Source: Ascarosepion bandense
Lineage: Eukaryota; Mollusca; Cephalopoda; Sepiida; Sepiidae
Assembly (NCBI GenBank): GCA_037127315.1
Contig: JBBBDQ010000348.1
Location: 1,930,001 to 1,994,000, forward strand
Direction of reading: 5' to 3'
Length of the DNA stretch: 64,000 bases
In this document: piece by piece, positions 36,091-47,413 of the stretch
Numbering within the stretch: position 1 is the first letter of the stretch
Layout of the letters: every line of letters begins with the position of its first letter
The notes under the pieces: model-generated
The model's input: only the letters and a program-made list of their open reading frames with translations
Database searches by the model: none
Told to the model about the DNA's origin: nothing
Translations under genes and position numbers: made by a program

Positions 36091-36459
36091 TGTTCGTCTT
36101 TGTTCTTCATAAAATATCAGTCTTTATCTACTGTTCGTCTATGATCTTTATACAATATCAATCGTTATCTACTGGTCGACTTTGATCTTTATACAATGTC
36201 AATCGTTATCTACTCTTCGTCTATGATCATTATACAATATCAATCGTTATCTACTGTTCGTCTATGATCATTATACAATATCAATCGTTATCTACTGTTC
36301 GTCTATGATCTTTATACAATATCAATCGTTATCTACTGGTCGACTTTGATCTTTATACAATGTCAATCGTTATCTACTCTTCGTCTATGATCATTATACA
36401 ATATCAATCGTTATCTACTGTTCGTCTATGATCATTATACAATATCAATCGTTATCTAC
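36091..36459. repeat. 41-bp satellite, nine units
   Basis: Exactly nine 41-bp units (36091, 36132, 36173 and so on to 36459), of the type TGTTCGTCTATGATCATTAT, then ACAATATCAATCGTTATCTA and C. A higher-order pattern of four units (164 bp) repeats: the TGGTCGACTTTGATC variant falls at 36173 and 36337, and the TCTTCG variant at 36214 and 36378. Confidence 0.95.
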
Positions 36460-36534
36460 TGTCGTTTTGATTTCTTGTCTTTTATTGTTCTCGCTCCTAA
36501 ATAATATTTTCTCTTATTATTTCACACGCAGTAA

Positions 36535-36592
36535 TCACTTGTGTCTTGGTGACAATTTTGCCTTGCTTGGAGTGAAATGATTAAAGAAACAT
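36535..36592 (+). repeat. LINE 3' terminus
   Basis: TTTGCCTTGCTTGGAGTGAA followed by ATGATTAAAGAAAC matches the shared LINE 3' end. It sits 75 bp after the 41-bp satellite. Confidence 0.7.
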
Positions 36593-37249
36593 ATTGCTGC
36601 CATCGGTCATGGCGTTAGCCTTTTCATTTACTATTATTGTTTCTCCGTTTGTTTTTGCTGCTGTTGTTTTTTGCAATAATCTTTGGCTAACCTATATTTA
36701 CCATTCTCCATTACTTTCTTATTAACTTTCTTCTTATTTTTGTTTCTTCATCCATTTTTTATTCCTGAAATCTACTCTCTATTTTTATCTTTCTCCCTGT
36801 GGTTTTGTTCTTCCTCCCCCAGAAATACTGGGACTGTTGCCCAATGGAGCATCTTGAATTATCTTCAGTATCGCTTGAATATGTTTTCAGTCCTAAATAT
36901 CATATGGCCGACATTTACAGTTAAACGAAAGACTGTGCTTATTCAACCATGATCCAGGCATAAGCCCCGAGATTCATTTCACAGCTATGCTCTCTTTTTA
37001 TGGCGAGACACATAATATCCAATGTTAAGAAACCTGTTTTGCTTTTGGGCTGCTAAAACTGCAGCACGGTACGCGTGAAAAACGAGAAGATGTTTGCAAC
37101 TCAATCCTATTATTAGTTACAGGATTCTCATCCACTCACACAAGAACTAAACAATCATATTGCAAGAAATTTACTTTTTCGACTAGTTCACTTTTTCAAA
37201 ACTTCATGTTGTGAAGTGTTTCTATAAATACTAAGTAAAAATAATGCAT

Positions 37250-37286
<37 letters not shown>

Positions 37287-37849
37287 GTATATCGAGGCAG
37301 CAAGTAATTTTCTAAACATATTCTATTAAATATAAGAGACAATGAATGTCTATTATGTTTAATCATGAGCCGTTCTAAATGTCGTATTTTTGCTTTAATT
37401 TCAGTTGAAAATAAAGACAAAAGTTCTCCAACATTTGGATAATTATTTATTGGTTTTCTTCTAAGGTTTATATATATATATATATTTGTAGAAATGCGCT
37501 CAGAAAAACATTTTGTTTGTAACTCAATCCTGTCAGTGTTCGTAACGTTACAAAATTAGTTATGAGAGAAAGAGTTGAACCTTTACGCAATCACCAACTC
37601 AAATTCATAACCACTATGACATACTAGAGACAAGTGGTTTTCTTTGATACAATAGGCAATGCGTAAAATTAATTGGAAAGCGATTGACAAGTATTTATTT
37701 TTCTAGGTTGGAAATGTTTTTATATATTACACCCACACCTTGATGTCCATTATGTTATCTCGTACTTATCGTTTATTTGAAACTAGTGTAAAATTTTAAT
37801 GATCCGTTTACTGACAATACTTTACAGAACTTATTTATTATGAAATCCA
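36593..37849. other. No gene seen; AT-rich with TA microsatellites
   Basis: A (TA)n run lies at 37254-37282, with a shorter one near 37470-37485. The open frames here are T-rich low-complexity. Confidence 0.5.
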
Positions 37850-37985
37850 ATTTCTGATGTGCAGGTAGCTGTAGAGTTAACAGCGTTGAGAAAGTGACAC
37901 GCAAGTCGAGTTCAGATTCCGTCTTTATCTGTTGAGTTTGGGTGAGTGAGTGAGTTTTGTTTAACGGCATATCAACCTACATATG
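37850..37985 (+). repeat. tRNA-derived SINE (family G)
   Basis: An A-box-like TAGCTGTAGAGTTAACAGCG and a B-box-like GAGTTCAGATTCC are followed by a GAGT-rich stretch and the tail GTTTTGTTTAACGGCATATC. The same tail recurs at about 50863-50890 and, on the minus strand, near 43985-44015. Confidence 0.6.
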
Positions 37986-38450
37986 AAAAAATGTAATTCT
38001 CAGTTGAATACGACGGAGTGAAAGAAAGTATTAGTGGTATTGTTGATTTTGCAGTTAATTGTAAATCGCGATATGAGCTCTGATTAGAAATATTTAATAC
38101 TCGTATGCTTGTAAAATCTGAGAAATAGAAAAACTAGCTGGAAATTGGGAAGAAAGAAAAGCTATATTTTTCCATTGTTATTCAGAAGCTAATTTTCGGT
38201 CAGTGGATGTGAGAAACAGCGATAGTCACAACAAATTATCAAAAACTTTTGATGAGGTTAAGGTCAGGAATAGATTATGAGAACAGAAATAAATTGTAAA
38301 AGTTAAAATTTCTAAGCTAAAAGGCTGGATATTTTCATAATCAGTTGAAATAAGAAGAGGGCGAAGAGAAAATTACGTCAGATGAGTGCTGTTACCTCAT
38401 TTGTTGAAGCAAATCTCCCCAATTCGAGATGTGTAGGTGGAAGTAATCTC

Positions 38451-38558
38451 ATTGGTCAAAGAGCTGATTTGCATAAAGATACACCGGGTCTCTCAGCATC
38501 CCCCAAGAAAGTTGGGGACAAGTATAAAAAACGAGACCCCAGTGAGGAAAATCAGTTT
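38451..38558 (+). promoter_or_regulatory. Core-promoter-like cluster: CCAAT, octamer, TATA, Inr
   Basis: ATTGG (reverse CCAAT) lies at 38451-38455, a perfect octamer ATTTGCAT at 38467-38474, TATAAAAAA at 38523 and TCAGTTT at 38552-38558. The TATA-to-initiator distance is about 30 bp. A nested hairpin spans it: GGGTCTC (38486-38492) can pair with GAGACCC (38533-38539), and inside it CCCCAA (38501-38506) pairs with TTGGGG (38512-38517). CCAAT, octamer and TATA together recall histone H2A/H2B promoters, but no histone frame follows. An LTR promoter is an alternative, since TTGGTGCC motifs resembling primer-binding sites occur at about 38867 and 39080. Confidence 0.5.
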
Positions 38559-39227
38559 CAAAGCTGCCGAGCGACAGAGACCAACTACCTTCAACTACAT
38601 ACTCTCCATTCGCTTCACTCCAGCTATTTTCGTAAAGCTTCGATAAAGAGCCCTGAAAGAGCTTTTTGTTTTAAAAGTAATTAGGAAAATTGAAAGCTCT
38701 GATTATTCTGAACGAATCTTTCGCTCCGTTGTAAACATTGAAATCAACGATTGCACATTCAGCTGTTATTGTTAATTATTTTTATTTTTTTAATATATAT
38801 AAAGAGTTATTTCCGTAACTCACCCAGGCGTCTTCGAACATAGTCATTTATTTTTATTTTTTATTTTTGGTGCCATGTTTATTTTATCAACACAAGTGTA
38901 CGAGTGTGTCCGGTCTGATTTGACGTGGTAGAGAAACGGCTACCGGGTTTTCAACGTGACTCTCCTGAGATCAAAGAACACATCGAGGGCAGGGAAGTTC
39001 ACCTTTGTAATAGACGTCTTGAGGACCAGCGGCTGTAACGAGGCCATCATCACGATTTGCAACCCGAGAGCGTCGTCATAATTGGTGCCGTTTCAGCAGC
39101 ATATATCCTGACTCAGGTTCCGGTCATCATCATCACAACAGGTTCCTGACCAGGGAGCAGCTGGGTGGCAGTGTTACATCTGTTGTTTATTTGATGCCCA
39201 AACGGTAGGGTTTTAATATATTTTTTT
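38559..39227. other. No gene seen; possible decayed LTR-element leader
   Basis: The downstream sequence has no long frame beginning with ATG after the promoter-like cluster. AAGAGCCCTGAAAGAGCTTT (38647-38666) can form a short stem. The 38880-39180 part is more GC-rich than its surroundings. No integrase, protease or RT motif is seen. Confidence 0.35.
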
Positions 39228-39672
39228 AATGTTCGGTTTTAGTGAGAAACTTCATTTAGTCAGATTTTGATGAAAAAAATTATTTATTTATTTTTATTTT
39301 ATATTAAAAAACTGAAGATATCTTCTAGTTTTGTATTCAAAAATCTATTGCTGGTCATAATTTTTTTACATTCAAAAATGTATTAAGACAATATATTTTT
39401 TCCTTCAGAAAATATGTTACGGTAATAATATTTTCTGTCACATTGTATTGTTCGAAATATTTTTCCTTCAAAAATATATATTTTTCTATAAAAGTTTATT
39501 TTTATGTATATACATATTTCTAAACAAGTATTTTTTATACTTTCATAGTGTTTTGACCCCAGTTTGGACGTGGGAACAACAACAGTTAAGAGGAGGTTCC
39601 ATGCTCCTCACAGCCTCTCAATCAAAGGCCTTGCTGCCGGATTCAGTTTACCGTCATACCCAGGATCATATT
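39228..39672 (+). repeat. Unclassified dispersed repeat R, copy 1
   Basis: An AT-rich module begins near AATGTTCGGTTTTAGTGAG, contains several TTCAAAAATGTATT-like phrases, then TTTGACCCCAGTTTGG. It ends with a more GC-rich part: AGGCCTTGCTGCCGGATTCA, then GTTTACCGTCATACCCAGG. Copies lie at 43577-43960 (minus) and 52120-52595 (plus). No coding capacity. Confidence 0.75.
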
Positions 39673-41167
39673 TGTTGGGTTCAATTTAGAACAAATGCTT
39701 TTGGCATGCATCTATATTCTCGTCACCAGATATATATTTTCTTTCATGCTTTATTTCACATATTTTTTACATGAAACTAGTGTGGCTTTTGTCGTAAAAA
39801 TGTCGCCAATTGTTATAGTTTTTATAACGTGATGTAATGAAACAAATCTCTTGAAACAATATATTGAGATTTAATAAAGCGAATATAAATAACTCACAAT
39901 TAATAAAGGCAAATAAACTATTTAATTAATATTTTGCTATTATTCATTGATTATAGAATTATATGAATCTTTTTTTGCTGAATATATATTTTTAAATATT
40001 TATGTGTTTAATATAACTATGAAATGTAAATATCTATCTAAAGAAAAAGATTAGCAACAAAACGACAAAGATGACGCCGACAAAAGCTATTTCAATACTA
40101 AGTTAATTTTCACTTTATAGACAATCTTTTATGAGAACCTAACATGAGTACCTATCATGAATAAATAAGATTGCAATCCAAGTTCACTTTGCTCAGAATA
40201 TTTTTTTATAATTGCAAATAATTATTTTATTTATCTAAAATATTAAAATGACTAAGGGAAGTAATCACACTTAAATTTACTAACTTAGATTAATTTATCT
40301 CCCTTTGCATCACATGCGCGACAGGAAATGTATGACTAAATACACCGGAAATATACAAATAAATAAACATTGATAATTATATGGTTTGATTATTGTGAAA
40401 AAGCAATATAGTTTTGAAGTCAATTCTCAAAAAAGATTACTGCTGCCATATTTATCCATCAAAACCTTCCTATGCATTACCAATTACGAATCGAGAAAAG
40501 GCCCAACTAACGTATTTATTTCTATACAACAATGTTACTAATTATCTTGAGCAACAACTCAGTAAAAGATGATTGGCTCCATAGAACTTTCATAATATAA
40601 TTGACTCCTCTAGTCAAACTTTATCTCTACAAAAGTTGAATCAAATCAAAAATGTAATATTGCGGCCTTATCGGGTCTGGAGTTGCCTAATCATTCATTG
40701 CCTGATCTTGTAGAATTCAAAATCGTTCACTTGGTCTCCTGAATGATTAATAATTTTCACCATACAGACAACTTTGCTACAGAGAAAACGTCCCAAACCT
40801 CTCGCCTATCTATCCCTATTTTCATGGCAAATGTTATGACGAACATCATCCTATAATAATCTTTTCTGAGTTTTGCAGTTAAATCCCGTTATGCCACATA
40901 CACGGAAATGAATCATCCCCATTGCTTTCTTATTCCAGTAGTAAAAATTAAGTTCTATTTGAACAAATACATTGCGGAACATACTCCCGAGGGGATGTTT
41001 CCCTGATCACTACAATCATAATCTTTTCAAATCTGTGCTTAACCATTAACTTTCCTGTATGCCCTCATAAATTACACTTTTTTACCGCTTTCCCCTACGT
41101 CCATACAATAATTTATTTATTATCCCTCTACAATGATTGCATCTTTCACATTATTTTTGGTGAAATA
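39673..41167. other. No gene seen; strongly AT-rich
   Basis: I find no repeat boundary, RNA or coding signature in this stretch. Confidence 0.5.
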
Positions 41168-41310
41168 CGCTACAGGCCATAATTATTAAGCTACCCCAGT
41201 TTTATAAAAGAAATGATGTATTTCATACTATTTTTAGTATGTATTGCTAAAGGAAATTAGAATGGTTATTTTGTTATTATTAATTTACAAAATTTTACAA
41301 GGTAAATAGC
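41168..41310 (+). repeat. Solo end of a TIR element (family P)
   Basis: After TA, CGCTACAGGCCATAATTATT and AAGCTACCCCAG are followed by ATGTATTTCATACTATTTTT and ACAAGGTAAATAGC. It matches the left end of the fuller copy at 41361, but no right end accompanies it. Confidence 0.75.
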
Positions 41311-41360
41311 GACAATTTACACATCGCTTTCTGTAGATTTTCTATAAATATATATACATA

Positions 41361-42027
41361 CACTACCGGCCATGATTATTAAGCCACCCCAGTTTTTTTT
41401 TTTTTAAAGAGATCATGTATTTCATACTATTTTAGTAATTATTGCTAAAAGAAAATAGAATGGTTCTTTTATTATTATTACTTTGCAAAATCTTACAAGG
41501 TAAAGAAGCAATGATGAACTCGTCCGAATCACCCTAAATTTTCGTCATTCTTTCATTGATGAAACTGCAATATAGGTAATTGTTAAATATTTATAAATTC
41601 ATTTAATGCAAGTGTTATGTTTTTTTAATCTGGTTTTTAATCGTATCACCCCGAGTAAGGTGTTAATGCCACTGATGTGCTGGTGGGGGGTTACATAAGA
41701 TTAGGTAGAAAAGAGTGAAGAGAAAGACGAACCAGTTAGAAAGGAGCAAGAGAAGGATGGGAATACAGGTGTGATGACAGTTGCAAAGGTGGAGAGAAAG
41801 GAAAGGATATACAGGGTGATGAAGAAAGAACTAGAGTCAAGTGGTTAAGAGATGAGTATTGACATTGCCTTTAAATTCCTGGAGGAATTCAGGAAAGTGA
41901 AGTATTAACAAAAGAACCATTCTATTTTCATTTAAAATTATTCAATTGGCAATAAATACTAAAAGAATATTATGAAATACATTTTTTTAAAAACACTGGG
42001 GTAGCCTAATAATTATGGCCGGTAGTT
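41361..42027 (+). mobile_element. Non-autonomous TIR element (family P), TA-flanked
   Basis: Left end CACTACCGGCCATGATTATT after TA (41359-41360). The right end is the complement (AACTACCGGCCATAATTATT), followed by TA at 42028-42029. Inverted similarity extends about 130 bp on each side, including ATGTATTTCAT, AGTATTTATTG and AGAATGGTTCTTTT. No transposase is encoded. TA flanks suggest a Tc1/mariner-mobilised MITE. A LINE tail is nested inside (41632-41895), so the element is older than that insertion. Confidence 0.85.
41632..41895 (-). repeat. LINE 3' tail nested in the TIR element
   Basis: On the plus strand, TAATCGTATCACCCCGAGTA followed by AGGTGTTAATGCCACTGATG is the reverse of the shared LINE terminus. 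It continues through the 3' UTR to TTGACATTGCCTTTAAATTC and CTGGAGGAATTC, the end of ORF2. It is heavily 5' truncated. Confidence 0.85.
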
Positions 42028-42174
42028 TATATAACAAGAAAGTATTTTTTTAAATATTATCTGATGTCTGATGTTGTTGTCAATTTACGGCTATCGGCGA
42101 TGGAAAAGGAAACATCGAGCCGTATTTAAATTTAGACTCATACTGTTGCGTATATCTATGGACAATTAGGTAAA

Positions 42175-42255
42175 AATTCCGTCTTTTTCCCCACTAGCTA
42201 TGGGTTAAATAGTAGAATAGAGTGGGATCTCTAGCCTTAGGTGGCAGATTAGGAG
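42175..42255 (+). repeat. SINE body scrap
   Basis: CCACTAGCTATGGGTTAAAT and CTCTAGCCTTAGGTGGCAG match the body of the 5121 SINE family. No head is seen. Confidence 0.5.
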
Positions 42256-42591
42256 GTCAACTCTGAATTCAAAGTCGTGAAAAAAAAGTAAGAGAAAATA
42301 ACTCCACTATATTTCCAAGAAATTCTGACAATTTACAGACAATAACGTAACAGAAATTCTGACAATTTACAGACAATAACGTAACAGAATTTGTGAAGAT
42401 GCTTACTCACGTACGTCAGGAAGGAAGCTTGAATAATAAAAGAATTGTTATGGCTCTATAGATGTTATCATTAATGAGGCTAGCGAAATTATTCAACACC
42501 AGAGAAAATGCAATAAACAGACCCTAATTCTATATTCACTTAATGCTAAAATGATTGATCGCAGATTATATTCTATTAACAATTTTTTCTC

Positions 42592-42621
42592 CCTTCTTCT
42601 TCTTCTTCTTCTTCTTCTTCT
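42592..42621. repeat. (CTT)n microsatellite
   Basis: About ten CTT/TTC units lying directly beside the RTE-like fragment. Confidence 0.97.
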
Positions 42622-43105
42622 ATGTGCCCTTTTCTTTCAAGTCATAGGTGATCATGGCTTTCCACGTCTCTCTATCCCTGGTGGCTCTTAGCACGCTTTC
42701 TTCTGTTACACCATGCAACCCTCGTTCCGTCATCCACCTGATTAGGTCCTTCAAATATGCTATCCGCTGCTTTCCCCTGTTTTGTTTCCCTTTATCTGGC
42801 CTGTTAGTATCAGGTACTCCAAGCCCTTTAGTTGTCTCTTCCTGATGCTCAGTATTAATTTCCTTTTCGTTTCTATTCTTTCCAAAACTTCATCATTGCT
42901 CCCATGATCGATCTATGATATTCGCAGCATCCTTCATATTTCAGCTGCTTCAATTTTTCCCTTCATCTTCGATTATATTTTCCAGCATTTACTGCTATAC
43001 TGAAGAACTGACATCATATACCAATCCAATACACTCTTCTTTGTTTCTAGCGAAATTCTCCTGTTTCTTAATACTTTACTCAGCTTCTGGAATGCATCCC
43101 TGTGC
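42622..43105 (-). pseudogene. RTE-like LINE C-terminal fragment, copy 1
   Basis: The minus strand encodes pieces of the C-terminal region of an endonuclease-reverse transcriptase LINE. These include a degenerate RNRRISLETKKS-type block and, toward 42650, GKQRIAYLKDLIRWMTERG, then LHGVTEESVLRATRDRETW and KAMIT. There are several stops and frameshifts. It differs from the Jockey-like LINE elsewhere in the window and matches the fragment at 54258-54775. Confidence 0.75.
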
Positions 43106-43153
43106 TTTTGGATCTCAGGAATATAAATGTATAGAAACTGCTGCGACCACAAA

Positions 43154-43203
43154 ATGAGGGGTCAATTTATATATTGATTGTAATATGGAACTGATCCCCC
43201 ACT
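43154..43203. repeat. GGGGATCAGTT hairpin module
   Basis: The left arm GAGGGGTCAATTT and right arm GGAACTGATCCCCCAC form an imperfect palindrome of about 50 bp. The same module is found between duplicated SINE bodies (5468, 31811, 51110, 51420, 63522). Here it separates two overlapping copies of an RTE fragment. Confidence 0.7.
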
Positions 43204-43214
43204 TTATACAAGTA

Positions 43215-43445
43215 TACTTCTGTAGAACTACAATTCAGTTGCTTCGAGTCTTTCCTTCATCTTTGATGATATTGTCCAGCATTCACTGCCATATTGAAGA
43301 ACTGACATCACATAGCAATCCAGTGCTCTTTTCTTTGTTTCTAGCGAAATTGTCCTGTTTCTTAATACTTCTGGAATGCTTCCTTCGCCATACCAATTCG
43401 CCTTCGGATCGCTGTGTCGCACTTTCCGTCTTCTGTTAGAACACT
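43215..43445 (-). pseudogene. RTE-like LINE C-terminal fragment, copy 2
   Basis: The minus-strand frame contains DPKANWYGEGSIPEVLRNRT, then ISLETKKRALDCYVMSVLQY, then GSECWTISSKMKERLEATEL. This covers the region after the RT palm in RTE-like LINEs. It partly duplicates 42925-43100, with the hairpin module between the copies. It has no catalytic RT residues, so it is a dead fragment. Confidence 0.8.
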
Positions 43446-43576
43446 TACCAGGTATAGGCAAAAAATATTTTTTATATGAGACAAAATTTTATTTTATTAG
43501 TTGACTATTTTAATTACATGAAACGTATCTGGAGTCGAATTGAATTATTAATGGCAAATTCATTTCTTAAAATACA

Positions 43577-43960
43577 GTTGCAGCATCCAGCAGTAAGGCC
43601 TCTAGTTAGGAGGTTGTGGGTAGCATGGAACCACTTCTTAATTGTTGTTATTCCCAGATCCACACAGACCCGGAGTTGTAGTACCTGTTAGGTCCCAACT
43701 ATAGGCAAATAGTTTATCCCCAAACTGGGATCAAAGCACTATGAATGTATAAAAATACTTTTATAGGAAGATACAGTTTTTGAAGGAAAAAATTATTACC
43801 ATAACACATTGTTGAAGGAAAAAAAGTATTGCCATAATATATTTTTGAATACAAAACTAGAAGACATTTTCAGTTTTCTAAAGTAAAAAAATAAATTTTT
43901 CATCAAAATCTGACTAGATCAAACTTCTGCCTATAAATGAACATTAGAAAATAACTTAAA
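43577..43960 (-). repeat. Unclassified dispersed repeat R, copy 2
   Basis: The reverse complement of copies 1 and 3. It includes CAGTAAGGCC, ATGGAACCACTTCTTA, AGGCAAATAGTTTATCCCCA and several phrases like AAGGAAAAAATTATTACC. Confidence 0.75.
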
Positions 43961-44075
43961 CCGTGACCTTTTTTGCATTAAGTAACCCACAGAGGTTGAT
44001 ATGCCATTAAACTCACTTAAATATAAATATAAAATACGAATGATAATTAAGAATAATTCAATGTTTTAGTGAATA

Positions 44076-44792
44076 CTAGCAGTATAGCCCGGAATTGCTC
44101 GGGTGTAATGAAAGCTTTAAAACTAATCCATGGTTCTGGAGCTCAGACTCTTTGGACGTTGGCACAAAAGACTAAAAAGCAATAGTTGTTTGCAGTTGAA
44201 GCGAAACCGTAGACTGAAAGAAAAATGAATAGATGTAAGTTAAATTTTGATTTCCTGGTATCGATATCAAATAAGTTTTTTCGTCGTGAACTGAATTTTG
44301 AAGGCTAAATAAGTCCTCTGTATGGTATCATGGCTGAGACTAAGAACTACAATTATACCTACTTAGAGCCAAACCCGAAGCAAAATCTAAAATAAAAGGA
44401 CTGAAAAAAATACAGACATATAGGCAGATAGACAGACAGACACACAAAAATCTTGCCTTTTATATATATATATTATCGATTTTCTGCACTATTGTAAGAA
44501 CTGCAACCTTGAAACTTCTGAATATCGTTTCTTATGTCTTTGTCTATGAGTGTATCAAATTTGATTAAAATCGGACTACTCCTTCTATAACCCGATTTTT
44601 GCGATTATCTATTTTCAATATTTATCTGGGGTACCTCGACACAAAACCTAGCTAAGAACAGTCGGAGACGCTTATAGTACAACTGTATAAATTTTCAAGA
44701 AAATCGGTTCAGCCTTTTCGGAGTCTATAGGTAACGGACACACACACACACACACACAGAGAGAAAATATTCCACCTATAAATAAGTTTTGA
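44076..44792 (-). mobile_element. Non-autonomous Helitron-like element, copy B
   Basis: The minus strand starts TCAAAACTTATTTATAGGTG at 44792 and ends CTATACTGCTAG at 44076, with A before TC and T after CTAG. The terminal hairpin is best preserved here: CCCG and CGGG flank AGCAATTC, 10 nt before CTAG. The interior shares with copies A and C the phrases TTTTCTGCACTATTGTAAGA, ATCAAATTTGATTAAAATCG and ACACAAAACCTAGCTAAGAA. No coding sequence. Confidence 0.85.
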
Positions 44793-45384
44793 TTATGAAA
44801 TCAACAAGAAACCTGCTGTTTTGTTGTTCCTTTCTATGCGTTTATGAGGGATTGAACTCCTTGTTGCAAAGATATCACGAAAGAAAGAAAATCACCAACA
44901 TAAAATTGGTTCCAATATTCGAGAATAATGGTGAACAGATTAGCACTGAAGAATGAAGCTTTACGTAACCTGTTTTTTTGTTTTTACATTTCTACCATTT
45001 ATGTCCTGATTATTTGCTGAACATGGATCATTGCTCTTCGATCATTTTTCCCCCATTCTTGAATTATCAGAAATCTTTCGGGACGATTATAAAGTGGTTT
45101 AATGTTGTCCTTTTGACAGTTTCTAATCCAGAAATATATTTTTCTTAAACTGGCAACCAACCAAGGTTAGAGAACACAGTATACTCTATATATTTACTTA
45201 TGGTTATGATAGCTGAGACAAGAAATCGGTCCGTATCTTTTTCATGGGCATTAATATGAAATGAACGTACTTGACGAGTACGGAACTTGAATTCGGTTTG
45301 CCTATTCCTTTTTTGGCGTTTAGCCGTCATGATATCTACACGTGTAAAGATACCATAGAAAACAACATGTCTCTTCTAATATTT
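44793..45384. other. No gene seen
   Basis: AT-rich. The 61-codon minus frame at 45145-45330 has no known signature. Confidence 0.5.
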
Positions 45385-47413
45385 TATATACAATCAAGAT
45401 AAGTTGTGTATTAACCTGTCATAATAATATATACAATCAAGATAAGTTGTGTATTAACTATCATAATAATATATACAATCAAGATAAGTTGTGTATTAAC
45501 CTATCGTAATAATATATACAAACAAGATAAGTTGTGTATTAACCTATCGTAATAATATATACAATCAAGATAAGTTGTGTATTAACCTATCGTAATAATA
45601 TATACAATCAAAATCAGTTGTGTATTAACCTGTCGTAATAATATATACAATCAAGATAAGTTGTGTATTAACCTGTCGTAATAATATATACAATCAAGAT
45701 AAGTTGTGTATTAACCTGTCGTAATAATATATACAATCAAGATAAGTTGTGTATTAACCTGTCGTAATAATATATACAATCAAGATAAGTTGTGTATTAA
45801 CCTGTCGTAATAATATATACAATCAAGATAAGTTGTGTATTAACCTGTCGTAATAATATATACAATCAAGATAAGTTGTGTATTAACCTGTCATAATAAT
45901 ATATACAATCAAGATAAGTTGTGTATTAACCTATCGTAATAATATATACAATCAAGATAAGTTGTGTATTAACCTATCGTAATAATATATACAAACAAGA
46001 TAAGTTGTGTATTAACCTATCGTAATAATATATACAATCAAGATAAGTTGTGTATTAACCTATCGTAATAATATATACAATCAAGATAAGTTGTGTATTA
46101 ACCTATCGTAATAATATATACAATCAAGATAAGTTGTGTATTAACCTGTCGTAATAATATATGCAATCAAGATAAGTTGTGTATTAACCTGTCGTAATAA
46201 TATATACAATCAAGATAAGTTGTGTATTAACCTGTCGTAATAATATATACAATCAAGATAAGTTGTGTATTAACCTGTCGTAATAATATATACAATCAAG
46301 ATAAGTTGTGTATTAACCTGTCGTAATAATATATACAATCAAGATAAGTTGTGTATTAACCTGTCGTAATAATATATACAATCAAGATAAGTTGTGTATT
46401 AACCTATCGTAATAATATATACAATCAAGATAGGTTATTATTATTAACCTATCGTAATAATATATACAATCAAGATAAGTTGTGTATTAACCTGTCGTAA
46501 TAATATATACAATCAAGATAAGTTGTGTATTAACCTATCATGTATATATACAATCAAGATAAGTTGTGTATTAACCTATCGTAATAATATATACAATCAA
46601 GATAAGTTGTGTATTAACCTGTCGTAATAATATATGCAATCAAGATAAGTTGTGTATTAACCTATCGTAATAATATATACAATCAAGATAAGTTGTGTAT
46701 TAACCTATCGTAATAATATATACAATCAAGATAAGTTGTGTATTAACCTGTCGTAATAATATATACGAATTAAGATAAGTTGTGTATTAATCTGTCGTAA
46801 TAATATATACAATCAAGATAAGTTGTGTATTAACCTATCGTAATAATATATACAATCAAGATAAGTTGTGTATTAACCTATCGTAATATTATATACAATC
46901 AAGATAAGTTGTGTATTAACCTGTCGTAATAATATATACAATCAAGATAAGTTGTGTATTAACCTATCGTAATAATATATGCAATCAAGATAAGTTGTGT
47001 ATTAACCTATCGTAATAATATATACAATCAAAATAAGTTGTGTATTAACCTATCGTAATAATATATACAATCAAGATAAGTTGTGTATTAACCTATCGTA
47101 ATAATATATACAATGAAGATAAGTTGTGTATTAACCTGTCGTAATAATATATACAATGAAGATAAGTTGTGTATTAACCTGTCGTAATAATATATACAAT
47201 CAAGATAAGTTGTATATTAACCTGTCGTAATAATATATGCAATCAAGATAAGTTGTGTATTAACCTATCGTAATAATATATACAATCAAGATAAGTTGTA
47301 TATTAACCTGTCGTAATAATATATGCAATCAAGATAAGTTGTGTATTAACCTATCGTAATAATATATACAATCAAGATAAGTTGTGTATTAACCTATCGT
47401 GATAATATATACA
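45385..47413. repeat. 43-bp satellite, about 47 units
   Basis: Tandem units of the type ATATACAATCAAGATAAGTT, then GTGTATTAACCTGTCGTAAT and AAT. The main variation is CTGTCG or CTATCG. Interruptions lie at 46430-46445 and 46537-46545. The rare ACAAACAAG variant recurs at 45518 and 45991, exactly 473 bp or 11 units apart, so multi-unit blocks were copied. There are no unique spacers, so it is not a CRISPR array. Confidence 0.96.

Noticed and set aside
38647..38670. A histone mRNA 3' stem-loop
   Set aside because: Only loosely similar to the consensus, with a 5-nt loop, and no histone coding frame is present on that strand.
38382..38684. A 100-codon protein gene
   Set aside because: The frame overlaps the promoter-like motifs and has no recognisable domain; the overlapping 69-codon frame on the same strand is equally open.
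45385..47413. A CRISPR-like regular array
   Set aside because: The 43-bp units abut with no unique spacers, and the context is eukaryotic.
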